Shown here in pieces: positions 42,365 to 52,398 of a stretch of DNA of 64,000 nucleotides. The translations under genes were made by a program, and so were the position numbers. The notes below the pieces were generated by a model. That model ran no database searches and was not told the origin of the DNA. It saw nothing but the letters and a program-made list of their open reading frames with translations. This DNA comes from Canibacter sp052085365 (lineage in GTDB: Bacteria > Actinomycetota > Actinomycetes > Actinomycetales > Microbacteriaceae). Position 1 is the first letter of the stretch. Each line of letters starts with the position of its first letter. The stretch spans positions 1-64,000 of the forward strand of contig JBQDFP010000005.1 in NCBI GenBank assembly GCA_052085365.1. The letters run 5' to 3'.

Positions 42365-43726
42365 TTACTCAGCGAAACGGAACACCTTCTTATTGGTGAA
42401 TTCGTCAATGCCGTACTTGCCGATTTCTCGTCCGTACCCGGAGTTCTTGACGCCACCGAATGGCACGTCAACTCCTTCAAGTCCAGATGCGTTGATGAAC
42501 ACCATGCCCACGTCGAGCTGATCGCCGACACGTTCTGCACGCTCAAGATCGTCGCACATCACAACAGATCCGAGACCATAGGGTGAGCTGTTTGCCAACT
42601 CAACTGCCTCTTCATCGCTCGATACCTTGTAAAGCTGTGCGACGGGACCGAACAGTTCCTGACGATATGCATCCATGTCTACACTAATGCCAGTGAGCAC
42701 ACCAGGTGTGTACTTGTTTCCGTCAGGGGTATTGTCACCTACAACCAGTTCTGCGCCCTGATCAAGTGCGTTCTGAACCTGCTTCTTGAGCGTTTCAGTT
42801 GCCTTGTCACTTGAGAGTGGACCGAAGTCACCGTCGATCGCGTCGTAGTTCATGCTTGCGATCTTCTGGTTGAACTTCTCTGAGAACTCGTCGTAGTGCT
42901 TCTCGTGTACCACGATACGTTTCGAACCGTTGCATGCCTGTCCCGTGTTTTCCATGCGGCCGCCGACTGCGTATTCAACCGCTGCATCAACGTCGGCGAC
43001 ATCAAGAACAAGGAACACGTCTGAGCCACCGAGCTCAAGAACACACTTCTTGAGGTTACGGCCAGCCTGCTCACCAATGATTGCACCTGCGCGTTCTGAA
43101 CCGGTGAGAGATACAGCGCGGAGGCGATCATCTTCGATGATGGTGGAAATTTGATCGTGTGACGCGAAGACGTTGACGTATGCGCCCTTCGGGAAGCCAG
43201 CGTCATCAAACAGTTTCTGCAGCGCAAGTGCAGACTCTGGGCACTGCTCAGCGTGCTTCAGAATGATCGTATTTCCTACCAGCAGTGCCGGGGTAGCAAA
43301 TCGAGCAACCTGGTAAAACGGGTAGTTCCAGGGCATAATGCCGAGAATGACGCCGAGGCCCTGACGCTTGACCACGGTGCGCAAGCCATCATCAACTTTG
43401 AGTTCGTCGTCCTTCAGCCATTCTTCTGCGTTGTTTGCGAATGCTTCGATAATGCCGGCTGAGAACTCGACTTCTTCCTTGCACTGCTGCAGGGGCTTGC
43501 CCATTTCACGGTTGAAAATAGCTGCAAGTTCGTCCTGGCGCTCCATGTGAAGCTCTGCAAGGCGTTTGGCGAGCTTGACTCGCTCAGAAAGCTCGGATTT
43601 GCGAGACCAATTCATGTATGCATCTTGCGCTGAAGCCAGAGCATCCTGGATGTCGGCGTCGGTCGCCGTATCGTATTCTCGTACGACTTCACCCGTCGCA
43701 GGGTTTGTAACGGCATAATTGCTCAT
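42365..43726 (-). CDS. gabD: NAD(P)-dependent succinate-semialdehyde dehydrogenase-type aldehyde dehydrogenase
   Basis: 453 residues from ATG 43726, eight bases after AAGGAG; a GTG three codons earlier abuts that site. Key residues: E231 in CVLELGGSDVFLV (general base) and nucleophile C265 in ENTGQACNGSKRI, with the cofactor lysine in NTIILKHAEQCP. The sequence is close to the short GabD1-like actinomycete enzymes (~455 residues), which oxidise succinate semialdehyde to succinate, linking GABA or putrescine breakdown to the TCA cycle. No GABA transaminase is adjacent. Confidence 0.9.
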   Translation of the reverse strand: MSNYAVTNPATGEVVREYDTATDADIQDALASAQDAYMNWSRKSELSERVKLAKRLAELHMERQDELAAIFNREMGKPLQQCKEEVEFSAGIIEAFANNAEEWLKDDELKVDDGLRTVVKRQGLGVILGIMPWNYPFYQVARFATPALLVGNTIILKHAEQCPESALALQKLFDDAGFPKGAYVNVFASHDQISTIIEDDRLRAVSLTGSERAGAIIGEQAGRNLKKCVLELGGSDVFLVLDVADVDAAVEYAVGGRMENTGQACNGSKRIVVHEKHYDEFSEKFNQKIASMNYDAIDGDFGPLSSDKATETLKKQVQNALDQGAELVVGDNTPDGNKYTPGVLTGISVDMDAYRQELFGPVAQLYKVSSDEEAVELANSSPYGLGSVVMCDDLERAERVGDQLDVGMVFINASGLEGVDVPFGGVKNSGYGREIGKYGIDEFTNKKVFRFAE

Positions 43727-43875
43727 AAAACTCACTCCTTACAGTGAACGTCGGCGTTAACTGCTCAACCTCTAGTCTTGCATAGTCTTATTCGCAGAAG
43801 CACTACTCGATGCCTGAAAGCTTACCGATAGCGTAACTGCGCAAAGAATCTGATTTTTAGAGAACGGCAGTCACA

Positions 43876-45093
43876 CTAACTGATTGCTTCCGGCGGCGTT
43901 TGCACCGGTTCGGTGTCGGGGATGGGAGTAGCATCTCTGCCACGAAGGTCCGGGATCTGTTTGACGCCGACCGCACCAGCGATCATCGCCAGAACAACAA
44001 AAATAAGTGACGCGAGAATAGCTCCTCTAGGTCCAAAATGATCCACTGCTATGCCGGCGGCAGCAGATCCGGCTGCGGCGCCCATGAGCTGACCGGTGAC
44101 CGACCAGCCGAATGCTTCCGCGGTTTCAGAAAACTTCACAGTAGAACTGATCAGCGCTGACAGGCTCGCAAATGTGGGCGCAGTTCCGAGGCCACCAAAG
44201 AGCAGCACGAGGCATAGCCAGCGCATATCTAAGCTCACCAGACACAGTGCGGTTCCGGCGACAATCGTGGTCATGCGAATGACCAGACTCCACGGAGCTA
44301 ACGCGCGGTGCGCGAACAAGAGTCCACCGATCAAAGAGCCACCCGCAAAGACAGCAAGTACGATTCCGCCCTCGATGCCTTCGTGCCCGTAGATAGAAAC
44401 AATGCCGGCTTCAATTGCTGCGAACGATGCTACAAACAAGAACCCCACAATCGTAGATATCACAACAGTGGGACGACGCAGCACTGCGCCAAGCTTTCGT
44501 CGCGCGAGCGGAATGCGTACCTGACGCACCTCAGGGCTGAGAACAAACCAGATGCCGCCGATCACCATGAAGGCAACACAGGTGAGCAAGCCGGCGGCCG
44601 GCGTGAAATGTGTCGAAACAAACACCGCAACAACTGGGCCGAGCACCCAAATGATTTCCTGGGCTGAAGCATCAAGTGAATAGAGCCCCGACAGAAGCTT
44701 ACCCGGCACCATCTTCGGATAGATCGTCCGCACGGCCGGCGACACCGGGGGTGTTGAGAAGCCGACAAGAAATGCAAGCCCGACAATCACAAGCAGAGGA
44801 AGCGGAAGCAGGGCAATTGTTGTGAGCGCAACAGCGCACACCGCTGTTGTTAATAACAGGACGTTTCGCATGCCCCAGCGACCCATCCACCGGCTCGTCA
44901 CAGGGCCAGACAGAGCCTGACCAATGCTCTGCGCCGCCAGTACCGCGCCCGCTGCAGTGTAGTTACCGTAGACCAACTCGATATGAAGGAGCATCGCGAG
45001 CGCGAGCATGCCAAACGGCAGTCGCGCTAACAGTTGCGCGAAAATGATTCTGAACACACCGGTGCTCTGGCTCAAATCGCGATAGATCCCCAC
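43876..45093 (-). CDS. MFS transporter
   Basis: 405 residues from GTG 45093, which lies six bases after TAGGCT, suggesting a leaderless start. Twelve hydrophobic segments are visible; the loop between segments 2 and 3 (SRWMGRWGMRNVLL) matches the MFS signature. The acidic/proline-rich tail (PIPDTEPVQTPPE) is cytoplasmic. It resembles CynX/drug-efflux-type exporters, but no substrate can be assigned from the sequence. Confidence 0.88.
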   Translation of the reverse strand: MGIYRDLSQSTGVFRIIFAQLLARLPFGMLALAMLLHIELVYGNYTAAGAVLAAQSIGQALSGPVTSRWMGRWGMRNVLLLTTAVCAVALTTIALLPLPLLVIVGLAFLVGFSTPPVSPAVRTIYPKMVPGKLLSGLYSLDASAQEIIWVLGPVVAVFVSTHFTPAAGLLTCVAFMVIGGIWFVLSPEVRQVRIPLARRKLGAVLRRPTVVISTIVGFLFVASFAAIEAGIVSIYGHEGIEGGIVLAVFAGGSLIGGLLFAHRALAPWSLVIRMTTIVAGTALCLVSLDMRWLCLVLLFGGLGTAPTFASLSALISSTVKFSETAEAFGWSVTGQLMGAAAGSAAAGIAVDHFGPRGAILASLIFVVLAMIAGAVGVKQIPDLRGRDATPIPDTEPVQTPPEAIS

Positions 45094-45099
45094 AGTAGG

Positions 45100-45105
45100 A
45101 GCCTA
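45100..45105 (-). promoter_or_regulatory. -10 hexamer TAGGCT, leaderless start of MFS gene
   Basis: TAGGCT on the reverse strand is followed by six bases and GTG 45093, with no Shine-Dalgarno. Confidence 0.4.
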
Positions 45106-45178
45106 GTGGTGTGGGCAAATTGGAGGCGAGTTTTTCGACCGCGAGCCGCAGGAAAATTTGAGAACTTCCCTCAAACTA

Positions 45179-45967
45179 TTAGTGTCCGGCCGCGAAGCTC
45201 GCAGAGCCTACGATCCCCGCATTATTTAAGAAGTGTGCTGGCACAACCGGCGCGTGCACTCCTTTGAAGGGCAGAAAGTCATCACTGTTCTTGCTGATGC
45301 TACCACCGAGGACAAACAAGCTCGGGGTAAATAACATTTCGAGATGCTGCATATACGGGGTCACACGCGCCGCCCACTCCTCAAGTGACAGTCCCTCTTT
45401 CTTAATGTTCTTTGGAGACGCAAAGTGTTCATAATTCACGACACCATTGAGCTCAATATGTCCGAGTTCAGCACCAGGAACGAGGACACCGTTCGACAAA
45501 AGCGCACTTCCGATTCCTGTGCCTAATGTGAGGACGAGCGTAAGCCCTGTTTGATTGGCTGCGGCACCAAAGTCAAGCTCTGCTTCACCTGCGGCATCGG
45601 CGTCATTGAGGAGCGCACAGTTCGTACCGAGCCGCTCGCTCAGCAGTTCTTCTGCTTCGAGGCCTATCCAAGCCTGGTCAATATTTGCGGCGGACAGTGT
45701 TACCCCATTCTTCACCACTGCTGGCACGCACACACCAACATTCGCGTGGGGTGTTTCGCCGATCTCTCGGAGGTCTTCGGTAACGGTGTTTGTGATTCCT
45801 GCGACGGCATCAGCAACATCGTCGGGTTTGCCGCCCTCAGGTGTGAGGATTTTGCGGCGTGGGGTGACCAGTTCCCCGTCGCTGACACGGACTGCCGCGG
45901 CTTTAATTCCTGTCCCGCCGACATCGACTCCGATTGTTAGAGCGTGCGTCACTGCCACACCTTTCAT
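45179..45967 (-). CDS. ppgK: Polyphosphate--glucose phosphotransferase
   Basis: 262 residues from ATG 45967 with GAGGAA upstream; longer starts reach into hrpA and are rejected. ROK fold with phosphate motif DVGGTGIK (15-22), LLNDADAAGEAELDFGA (catalytic Asp), TLGTGIGSAL and GAELGHIELNG. The KNIKKEGLSLEEWAARVTPY stretch is characteristic of actinobacterial PpgK. It phosphorylates glucose using polyphosphate and often ATP. It lies 34 bases after hrpA on the same strand, so it may be co-transcribed. Confidence 0.94.
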   Translation of the reverse strand: MKGVAVTHALTIGVDVGGTGIKAAAVRVSDGELVTPRRKILTPEGGKPDDVADAVAGITNTVTEDLREIGETPHANVGVCVPAVVKNGVTLSAANIDQAWIGLEAEELLSERLGTNCALLNDADAAGEAELDFGAAANQTGLTLVLTLGTGIGSALLSNGVLVPGAELGHIELNGVVNYEHFASPKNIKKEGLSLEEWAARVTPYMQHLEMLFTPSLFVLGGSISKNSDDFLPFKGVHAPVVPAHFLNNAGIVGSASFAAGH

Positions 45968-46001
45968 TTTCTGTTCCTCGTTATTGAGCTCAGCGTACGG
46001 C

Positions 46002-49000
46002 TCAGGAGTTCGCTTCGGCAAGGGTTTTACGAATTCGCTGCACCGACGTCTTACCTTGGGTGCCAAGTTGTTGTGCGAACATACTCACCCGGAGCTCTTC
46101 AATTTGCCATCGAGCGGTTTCGAGCGCATCTGAAGCGTTTGGGTTAGAGGGAAGCTCCCCGCCAGCGGAACGATATTCGGCCTGGATCTGGTCGATATCG
46201 TTTTGCAGGGCACGGTCTCGGCCAGGCTGAGCCACAAGGTTATGCATTCGCAACGTCAATGCCTTCAGGTACACCGGAAGCCTCAAAAGTTGCTGCGGGC
46301 TGGTGCGGGACACAAATCCATCGCCTGACCCTTTCGCCCACACCAAGTTTTCAAGCTGTGTAGCTGCATCTGTAACTTGGCTGAGCACACTGAGTGACTT
46401 CGCTTCACCGATTGCCCTCCGTGCGGCGCGGGCTTCTCGCAACACTGAGACCACAAGTTCGACGACTGCATATATTTCATTGAGAAGCTGAGATTCGTAT
46501 TCTGCAGTGATGCGTTCGAATTCATCACGCGTCCACACATAGCCGTCGGGACAGTGACGCAAGATGACACGGTCCGCGACGGAGAGACAAATATCATTGA
46601 CCGCGTCGGCAAGGGTCCGATAGGGACCGGCAGCAAGCAGAAGCTTTTCTTCGTTTGACAGATGCTCCTGCACATAACTTTCGGGGGAAGGTGAACTGAG
46701 CGCTACGAGCCGGCGTACTCCGCGACGATGCTGAGAGAATTGTTCTTTCTGCTGTGAAACCAGCACTAGGTCGACGCTTGTTTTGCGGTCGACCAATGCC
46801 GGATAGGCACGCACTGTGCCAGCACCTGCGCGGCCTTTCGCAAATGTGGCATCCACATGTCGTGGAATCACATCCCGAGGCCATTCAGTGAGGTGCTTTT
46901 GTTGCAGCTTATGTTGCGGCACCGAACGTTCTGCCACTGATGCGACACCCTGTGACGCTTTTTCTTGATGACGGGTTTTAAGCTCGTCAAGGTTCTTCCC
47001 CGTACCGACTGTTCTGCCCTGCGTATCGACAACTTTGAAGGTGGGCCGCAAATGGGTGGGGAGGCGTTCAACATCGAAGTCATTCGCAGTTGCCGGCACG
47101 CTAACTCGACGCCGAATTTCAGCCGCAAGTAGATCGGTCAGCGAAGTTTCCGAATTCGAATTTTCAAGCTGAGGTGCAATCGCTTCAAGAAGTGTTCGGG
47201 CCCAGTCGGTAGCGGGCACGACATGTTTTCGAATGGGCTTTGGCAGAGTCTTAATCAGTGCTGTGACCAATTCGATTCGCATTCCAGGCACAAGCTGTTC
47301 GAAAGCAGTGGCATGCAGCCGAGGTAGAAGCGGGAGTGGAACCGCGACGGTGACTCCGTCATCGTCCGCTCCAGGCTCGAATCGATATCGAAGCTGAAGT
47401 TTTTGATCCTCAGAATGCCAATATTTGGGAAATTCGCGATCGTTTTCAGCCGACTCCACCGCTTCAGACCCAATATCAGTCATGAGGTCTTCGCGGCCTA
47501 AATGCAACAGTTTTGGTGTGGACTGGTGAGCTTTATTCCACCAAGCATCAAAATCTCTTGACGTGGCAACATCCTCAGGAATGCGCTGATCGTAAAATTC
47601 AAACACTTCATCGTCGTCGCCGACAAGACCGCGCTGCCGCGTGCGTTCTTCGAGCTGGGTCAGCTCACGCCGAAGCTGCGTATTGTGGCGGTCAAATGTG
47701 TGTGAAGATTTCCATTCGCCCTGCACGAGAGCGTGGCGAATGAATAATTGCCGAGCCAAAGGTAGATCGAAACGTTTTAATTGCACCCGTCGTCGGTCAA
47801 CAATGGGGACGCCAAATAAGGTCACCCGTTCATATGCGACCGCAGCTTCTTGTTTCTGTTCCCAACGTGGTTCACTGTATTGACGCTTCGCAAGATCCCC
47901 AGCAAGATCTTCGGCCCACTTCGGGTTAATCGCAGCATTCATCCGTCCAAACAGCCGACTTGTTTCAACAAGCTCCACACTCATGACTGTCTCTGGCGGG
48001 TTTTTCGCAAGCACCGACCCCGGACGCAGCGTAAAGCGTGTGCCACGTGACCCTAAGTACTCTTGTGAGCTTCTGCGCCGACCTCGGCTGACTTTCGACT
48101 GGTGTTTGCGTTCCTCCCGCTGTTTTTCATCGCGTACACCCAAATGCGACAACAGCCCCGCTAAGACCGCTCGGTGAATAGCATCACCCGCAGCTGACGA
48201 GTTCGTATGCTCACCAGCTGTGGCAGATTCTGAAGGGCGAGGCTGTGTGTGGCGATTTTTGCGCGGCTCGAGATCTCGAACTGACCGTTTCAACTGGCGA
48301 ACGAGGTCCATCCACTCTCGTATGCGTAAGTAATTCAAAAACTCTGACTTGCACTGGCGCCGAAACGCGCTCGAACTGAGAGCATCGCGTTGTTCGTTCA
48401 GGTACCGCCACAGGTTCATTAACGTCATCAGATCGCCTTGGGGATCCTGGAACCGTGCGTGAAGTTGATCGGCGTGAGCTCGTTCGGCCTCTGGCCGTTC
48501 ACGTACGTCCTGTACGGTCAAACCGGCCACGAGGGCGATCACTTCGGTAAGCACGCCGGTACGTTGCGCTTCGATCAGCATGCGTCCGTATCTCGGCTCA
48601 ATCGGGAGGCGAACCAGTGACCTGCCGAGCCGAGTGATCTTGTTGTTGCGCACTGCGCCGAGTTCCTCGAGCAGGGTGTTTCCGTCGCGCACGCCTCGCT
48701 GATCTGGTGGGGTCAAAAACGGAAACTGTTTTGTGTTGCTTAACCCGAGAGACATCATTTGCAGAATGACCGAGGCCAGCCCGGTCCTGAGAATTTCTGG
48801 GTCGGTGTACTCTGGGCGTGCCAAATAGTCGTCTTCACTGTAGAGACGAATCGCGATGCCGGCGCTGGTTCGGCCTGACCTGCCAGAGCGCTGTTTTGCG
48901 CTTGCCTGTGAGATCGCTTCAATTGGTAGACGCTGTACTTTACTTCGCGTCGAATAGCGCGAAATTCTCGCGGTGCCGGCGTCAATGACGTATTTGATTC

Positions 49001-49946
49001 CCGGCACGGTCAGGCTGGTTTCTGCGACGTTCGTTGCAAGAATAATCCTGGTGGTTCCGGGGGAGGGGCGTCGAAAAATACGATGCTGATCAGCCGCAGA
49101 TAGACGGCCAAAAAGCGGAAGTACCTCTGAACGGCTGAGTCGCCCTGAAACACTCGCCAGTCGGCCACTCAGTGCCTCATTCGCGTCACGAATTTCGGCC
49201 TCACCGGACAAGAAAACCAAAATATCACCCGGGTCCTCTCGACCCAGTTCCAACACCGCGTCAGAAATTGCGTCAAACAGGTCGCGTTCGATGCGGTGAG
49301 TCTGCGTCGGTTGACCCGGCTGCGTAATTTCACGTTCGCTGATGAGCGGCCGGTACCGAATTTCTACCGGATAGCTCCGACCCGACACTTCTACGATAGG
49401 TGCATCGTTGAAATGTCGAGAGAACGATTGTGGATCAATTGTCGCGGAGGTGATGATGACCTTGAGATCTGGCCGCCGAGGCAGAATCGTCTTCAGATAC
49501 CCGAGTAGAAAATCGATATTGAGACTACGCTCATGCGCCTCGTCAATGATGATGGTGTCGTAGGCGGTAAGCAGACGATCATGGTGGATCGCGTTCAGTA
49601 AAATACCGTCAGTCATGATGCGGACCATCGTGTTTTCGCTGACTTTTTCAGCAAAGCGCACCTGGTAACCGATCGTGTCCCCGAGCGTCGTTTCAGTCTC
49701 TTCCGCGATTCGTTCTGCCACCGCACGAGCAGCAATTCGGCGGGGTTGCGTGTGAGCTATCCGAGTGCGGCCCAGTTGAAGTGCGATCTTGGGGAGCTGA
49801 GTGGTCTTACCTGAACCGGTTTCGCCGGCAATAATGACCACCTGGTGGCTCTCTAACGCGTCAGTAATTTCGTCAACCATTCCCGAGACAGGAAGCTCTG
49901 GCGGGAACTCTAGTTTCACGTGAGCCAGCTGGGTTGGTTTCGACAT
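46002..49946 (-). CDS. hrpA: ATP-dependent RNA helicase HrpA
   Basis: 1314 residues from ATG 49946 (E. coli HrpA is 1300). DEAH-box helicase with Walker A AGETGSGKTTQLPK (~40-53), the DEAH motif in IIIDEAHERSLNIDFLLGYL, motif III SAT in VIITSATIDP, QRSGRSGRTSAGIAIRLYS (motif VI), then HA2/OB-fold and a long HrpA-specific C-terminal DUF3418 region. It remodels RNA; in E. coli it rescues stalled ribosomes. TAGACT lies seven bases upstream of the ATG, so a leaderless start is likely. A longer frame reaching 50165 would overlap the divergent gene and is rejected. Confidence 0.95.
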   Translation of the reverse strand: MSKPTQLAHVKLEFPPELPVSGMVDEITDALESHQVVIIAGETGSGKTTQLPKIALQLGRTRIAHTQPRRIAARAVAERIAEETETTLGDTIGYQVRFAEKVSENTMVRIMTDGILLNAIHHDRLLTAYDTIIIDEAHERSLNIDFLLGYLKTILPRRPDLKVIITSATIDPQSFSRHFNDAPIVEVSGRSYPVEIRYRPLISEREITQPGQPTQTHRIERDLFDAISDAVLELGREDPGDILVFLSGEAEIRDANEALSGRLASVSGRLSRSEVLPLFGRLSAADQHRIFRRPSPGTTRIILATNVAETSLTVPGIKYVIDAGTARISRYSTRSKVQRLPIEAISQASAKQRSGRSGRTSAGIAIRLYSEDDYLARPEYTDPEILRTGLASVILQMMSLGLSNTKQFPFLTPPDQRGVRDGNTLLEELGAVRNNKITRLGRSLVRLPIEPRYGRMLIEAQRTGVLTEVIALVAGLTVQDVRERPEAERAHADQLHARFQDPQGDLMTLMNLWRYLNEQRDALSSSAFRRQCKSEFLNYLRIREWMDLVRQLKRSVRDLEPRKNRHTQPRPSESATAGEHTNSSAAGDAIHRAVLAGLLSHLGVRDEKQREERKHQSKVSRGRRRSSQEYLGSRGTRFTLRPGSVLAKNPPETVMSVELVETSRLFGRMNAAINPKWAEDLAGDLAKRQYSEPRWEQKQEAAVAYERVTLFGVPIVDRRRVQLKRFDLPLARQLFIRHALVQGEWKSSHTFDRHNTQLRRELTQLEERTRQRGLVGDDDEVFEFYDQRIPEDVATSRDFDAWWNKAHQSTPKLLHLGREDLMTDIGSEAVESAENDREFPKYWHSEDQKLQLRYRFEPGADDDGVTVAVPLPLLPRLHATAFEQLVPGMRIELVTALIKTLPKPIRKHVVPATDWARTLLEAIAPQLENSNSETSLTDLLAAEIRRRVSVPATANDFDVERLPTHLRPTFKVVDTQGRTVGTGKNLDELKTRHQEKASQGVASVAERSVPQHKLQQKHLTEWPRDVIPRHVDATFAKGRAGAGTVRAYPALVDRKTSVDLVLVSQQKEQFSQHRRGVRRLVALSSPSPESYVQEHLSNEEKLLLAAGPYRTLADAVNDICLSVADRVILRHCPDGYVWTRDEFERITAEYESQLLNEIYAVVELVVSVLREARAARRAIGEAKSLSVLSQVTDAATQLENLVWAKGSGDGFVSRTSPQQLLRLPVYLKALTLRMHNLVAQPGRDRALQNDIDQIQAEYRSAGGELPSNPNASDALETARWQIEELRVSMFAQQLGTQGKTSVQRIRKTLAEANS

Positions 49947-49953
49947 ATACACC

Positions 49954-49959
49954 AGTCTA
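49954..49959 (-). promoter_or_regulatory. -10 hexamer TAGACT, leaderless start of hrpA
   Basis: TAGACT on the reverse strand is followed by seven bases and ATG 49946. A TTGACA further upstream is only five bases away and cannot be its -35. Confidence 0.5.
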
Positions 49960-50027
49960 CTTTGTGTCAAACGTGGTAAGAACGAGAGTGACAGCGGTGA
50001 GAATGTAAGCGGCGAGGGAGATCCACT

Positions 50028-50867
50028 GTGAATGACTTGGCAGTTCCACATATTCAACTGAATGATGGGCGAGTAATCCCGCAGCTGGGGCTCGGCACAT
50101 ACAAGCTCCGCGGTGACGAAGCGTACCGTGTAGTGACTGACGGAATCGAACTCGGTTATCGTCATATTGATACGGCGAAGCTCTACAAGAATGAAACTGA
50201 AATTGGTCGTGCGATAGCTGACAGCGGCGTGCTACGCGAGGACATTTTTGTGACGACGAAAGTCTGGCCGTCTGAATATGACGATGTTGCGGCATCTGTA
50301 GAGGCGAGTCTCGATCGCTTAGGGCTCGAATCGTGCGACCTGATTCTGTTGCACTGGCCAGTTCCCATGTTTGGGACCGCATGGAAAGCTTGGGATGACC
50401 TCCTAGAAATCCGTGTACGCGGTCTTGCCCGGTCGGTAGGGGTATCGAATTTTGAAATACCTCACCTGGAACGAATCATTGAGTCATCGGGGGTGGCCCC
50501 CGCAGTGAACCAGATCGAGCTGCATCCAGAGCTGCAACGACGTGAACTTGTTGAGTACTGCGAAACTCACGGCATTGCGCGTGAAGCATGGGGACCAATC
50601 GCTCGAGCTCGGAACGAACTGTTCGGTTCTGAAGCAGTAATCTCTGCGGCACAAGCGCATGACGTTTCGCCCGCCCAGGTGGTGCTGCGCTGGCATATCC
50701 AGCACGGAACGATTGTGTTTCCGAAAACGAGCAGCATCGAGCGACTTCAGCAAAATGCAGACATTTTCAGCTTCACACTCAATGACGAAGAAATGCATCG
50801 TGTGGATCAACTTGACGCAAATGTGAGACTTGGCGGCGACCCGGAAACGTATGAGGCGAACCTGTAA
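50028..50867 (+). CDS. Aldo/keto reductase (2,5-diketo-D-gluconate reductase-like)
   Basis: 279 residues from GTG 50028, seven bases after GGGAG. TIM-barrel with the catalytic tetrad D48, Y53, K78 and H109 (RHIDTAKLYKNE, FVTTKVW, LILLHWPVP), and the NADPH-binding PKTSSIERLQQNADIF near the C-terminus. Enzymes of this group reduce diverse aldehydes and ketones, including 2,5-diketogluconate and methylglyoxal. It is divergent from hrpA; physiological substrate unknown. Confidence 0.93.
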   Translation: MNDLAVPHIQLNDGRVIPQLGLGTYKLRGDEAYRVVTDGIELGYRHIDTAKLYKNETEIGRAIADSGVLREDIFVTTKVWPSEYDDVAASVEASLDRLGLESCDLILLHWPVPMFGTAWKAWDDLLEIRVRGLARSVGVSNFEIPHLERIIESSGVAPAVNQIELHPELQRRELVEYCETHGIAREAWGPIARARNELFGSEAVISAAQAHDVSPAQVVLRWHIQHGTIVFPKTSSIERLQQNADIFSFTLNDEEMHRVDQLDANVRLGGDPETYEANL

Positions 50868-50937
50868 ACCGAGAAGTGAGAACAGATTCCTCGTATCGAC
50901 AAGCTCCGCTGATTGGATTTCGCGTCGCTTGAGCGAC

Positions 50938-50943
50938 TAGGAT
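50938..50943 (+). promoter_or_regulatory. -10 hexamer TAGGAT, leaderless start of argG
   Basis: TAGGAT is followed by seven bases and ATG 50951. A TTGGAT at 50913-50918 is a possible -35 with 19-base spacing. Confidence 0.5.
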
Positions 50944-50950
50944 AGTTCTC

Positions 50951-52372
50951 ATGTCTAAGGTTTTGTCTTCTCTTCCCGTAGGTGAGCGTGTAGGTATCGC
51001 CTTTTCTGGCGGTCTTGATACGTCGTGTGCTGTTGCTTGGATGCGCGATAAGGGTGCAGTGCCCTGCACGTACACTGCCGATATTGGTCAGTACGATGAG
51101 CCAGATATTGAAGGCGTTGCTGGTCGTGCGAAAGACTACGGTGCAGAAATTGCACGCCTCGTTGATGCGAAACAGCCGCTTGTAGAAGAGGGCTTCGTAG
51201 CCCTGCAGTGTGGTGCGTTTAATGTCCGCTCTGGCGGGAAAACCTATTTCAATACGACCCCGCTTGGTCGCGCAGTGACCGGCACAATGCTGGTGCGCGC
51301 GATGAAAGAGGACGGTGTCGATATTTGGGGAGACGGTTCCACCTATAAGGGCAACGATATTGAACGGTTCTATCGTTACGGTCTCATGGCAAACCCCTCA
51401 TTGCGCATTTACAAGCCATGGCTTGACCCGGACTTCGTGTCAGAGTTAGGCGGTCGTAAAGAAATGAGTGAGTGGCTGGTCGAACACGGCTACCCATACC
51501 GAGACTCAACCGAAAAAGCTTACTCAACTGACGCAAATATCTGGGGTGCCACACACGAAGCGAAAGCGCTTGAATTCCTTGACACCGGGCTCGACATTAT
51601 CGACCCAATCATGGGTGTGCCAGCTTGGCGAGAAGACGTTGACGTGCAGGCCGAAGAAGTTTCGGTACGATTTGAAGCAGGTCGACCGGTAGCGATCAAC
51701 GGTCAAGAATATTCGGACCCGGTTGCGCTTGTTTTTGAAGCCAACAAGATTGGTGGTCGTCACGGACTCGGTGCTAGCGACCAAATCGAGAATCGCATCA
51801 TTGAAGCGAAATCCCGTGGTATTTATGAAGCTCCCGGTATGGCACTTCTGCACATCACCTATGAGCGGCTGTTGAACGCGATCCACAATGAAGACACACT
51901 CGAGACCTACCACAACGAAGGTCGTCGACTCGGTCGTCTGATGTACCAGGGGCGCTGGCTTGACCCGCAGTCATTAATGCTTCGTGAATCAATTCAACGC
52001 TGGGTTGGTTCAGCCGTTACCGGTGAAGTAACGCTTCGTTTGCGTCGCGGTGACGACTACACGATTCTCGACACCACCGGTCCGAATCTGAGTTACCACC
52101 CAGAGAAGCTCTCAATGGAGCGCGTGGGAGACGCCGCATTTGGTCCGCTCGACCGAATTGGGCAGCTCACTATGCGCAATCTTGACATTGCTGATTCGCG
52201 CGGTCGTCTCGAACAATATGCGTCACTCGGACTCGTTGGGGGTGCGACGGCTGAATTGGTCGGCGAACTCGAACAGGGTGGTGCCGAAGAAATCGCAACT
52301 TCAAACATTGATATTGATGAGGCAAGCGACGAGCTGGGACTTTCCGCGGCCTTCGATACCGGAACTGACTAA
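50951..52372 (+). CDS. argG: Argininosuccinate synthase, long (E. coli-like) type
   Basis: 473 residues. The PP-loop AFSGGLDTS (17-25) binds ATP; GKTYFNTTPLGRAVTGT, GDGSTYKGNDIERFYRYG and DANIWGATHEAKAL are the conserved citrulline/aspartate-binding segments of the long, E. coli-type ArgG (~447). It joins citrulline and aspartate in arginine synthesis. No other arg gene is adjacent, whereas actinomycetes more often carry a ~400-residue ArgG inside an arg cluster; this may be a second or transferred copy. It is followed by a permease gene after 26 bases. Confidence 0.95.
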   Translation: MSKVLSSLPVGERVGIAFSGGLDTSCAVAWMRDKGAVPCTYTADIGQYDEPDIEGVAGRAKDYGAEIARLVDAKQPLVEEGFVALQCGAFNVRSGGKTYFNTTPLGRAVTGTMLVRAMKEDGVDIWGDGSTYKGNDIERFYRYGLMANPSLRIYKPWLDPDFVSELGGRKEMSEWLVEHGYPYRDSTEKAYSTDANIWGATHEAKALEFLDTGLDIIDPIMGVPAWREDVDVQAEEVSVRFEAGRPVAINGQEYSDPVALVFEANKIGGRHGLGASDQIENRIIEAKSRGIYEAPGMALLHITYERLLNAIHNEDTLETYHNEGRRLGRLMYQGRWLDPQSLMLRESIQRWVGSAVTGEVTLRLRRGDDYTILDTTGPNLSYHPEKLSMERVGDAAFGPLDRIGQLTMRNLDIADSRGRLEQYASLGLVGGATAELVGELEQGGAEEIATSNIDIDEASDELGLSAAFDTGTD

Positions 52373-52398
52373 TTTTCTAACCATTTCGGAGGCAGTCG

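Noticed and set aside
49965..49970. TTGACA as -35 for hrpA
   Set aside because: Only five bases separate it from TAGACT, far from the required ~17.
49947..50165. Longer start for hrpA
   Set aside because: It overlaps the start of the divergent aldo/keto reductase gene; HrpA length and the -10 element support ATG 49946.
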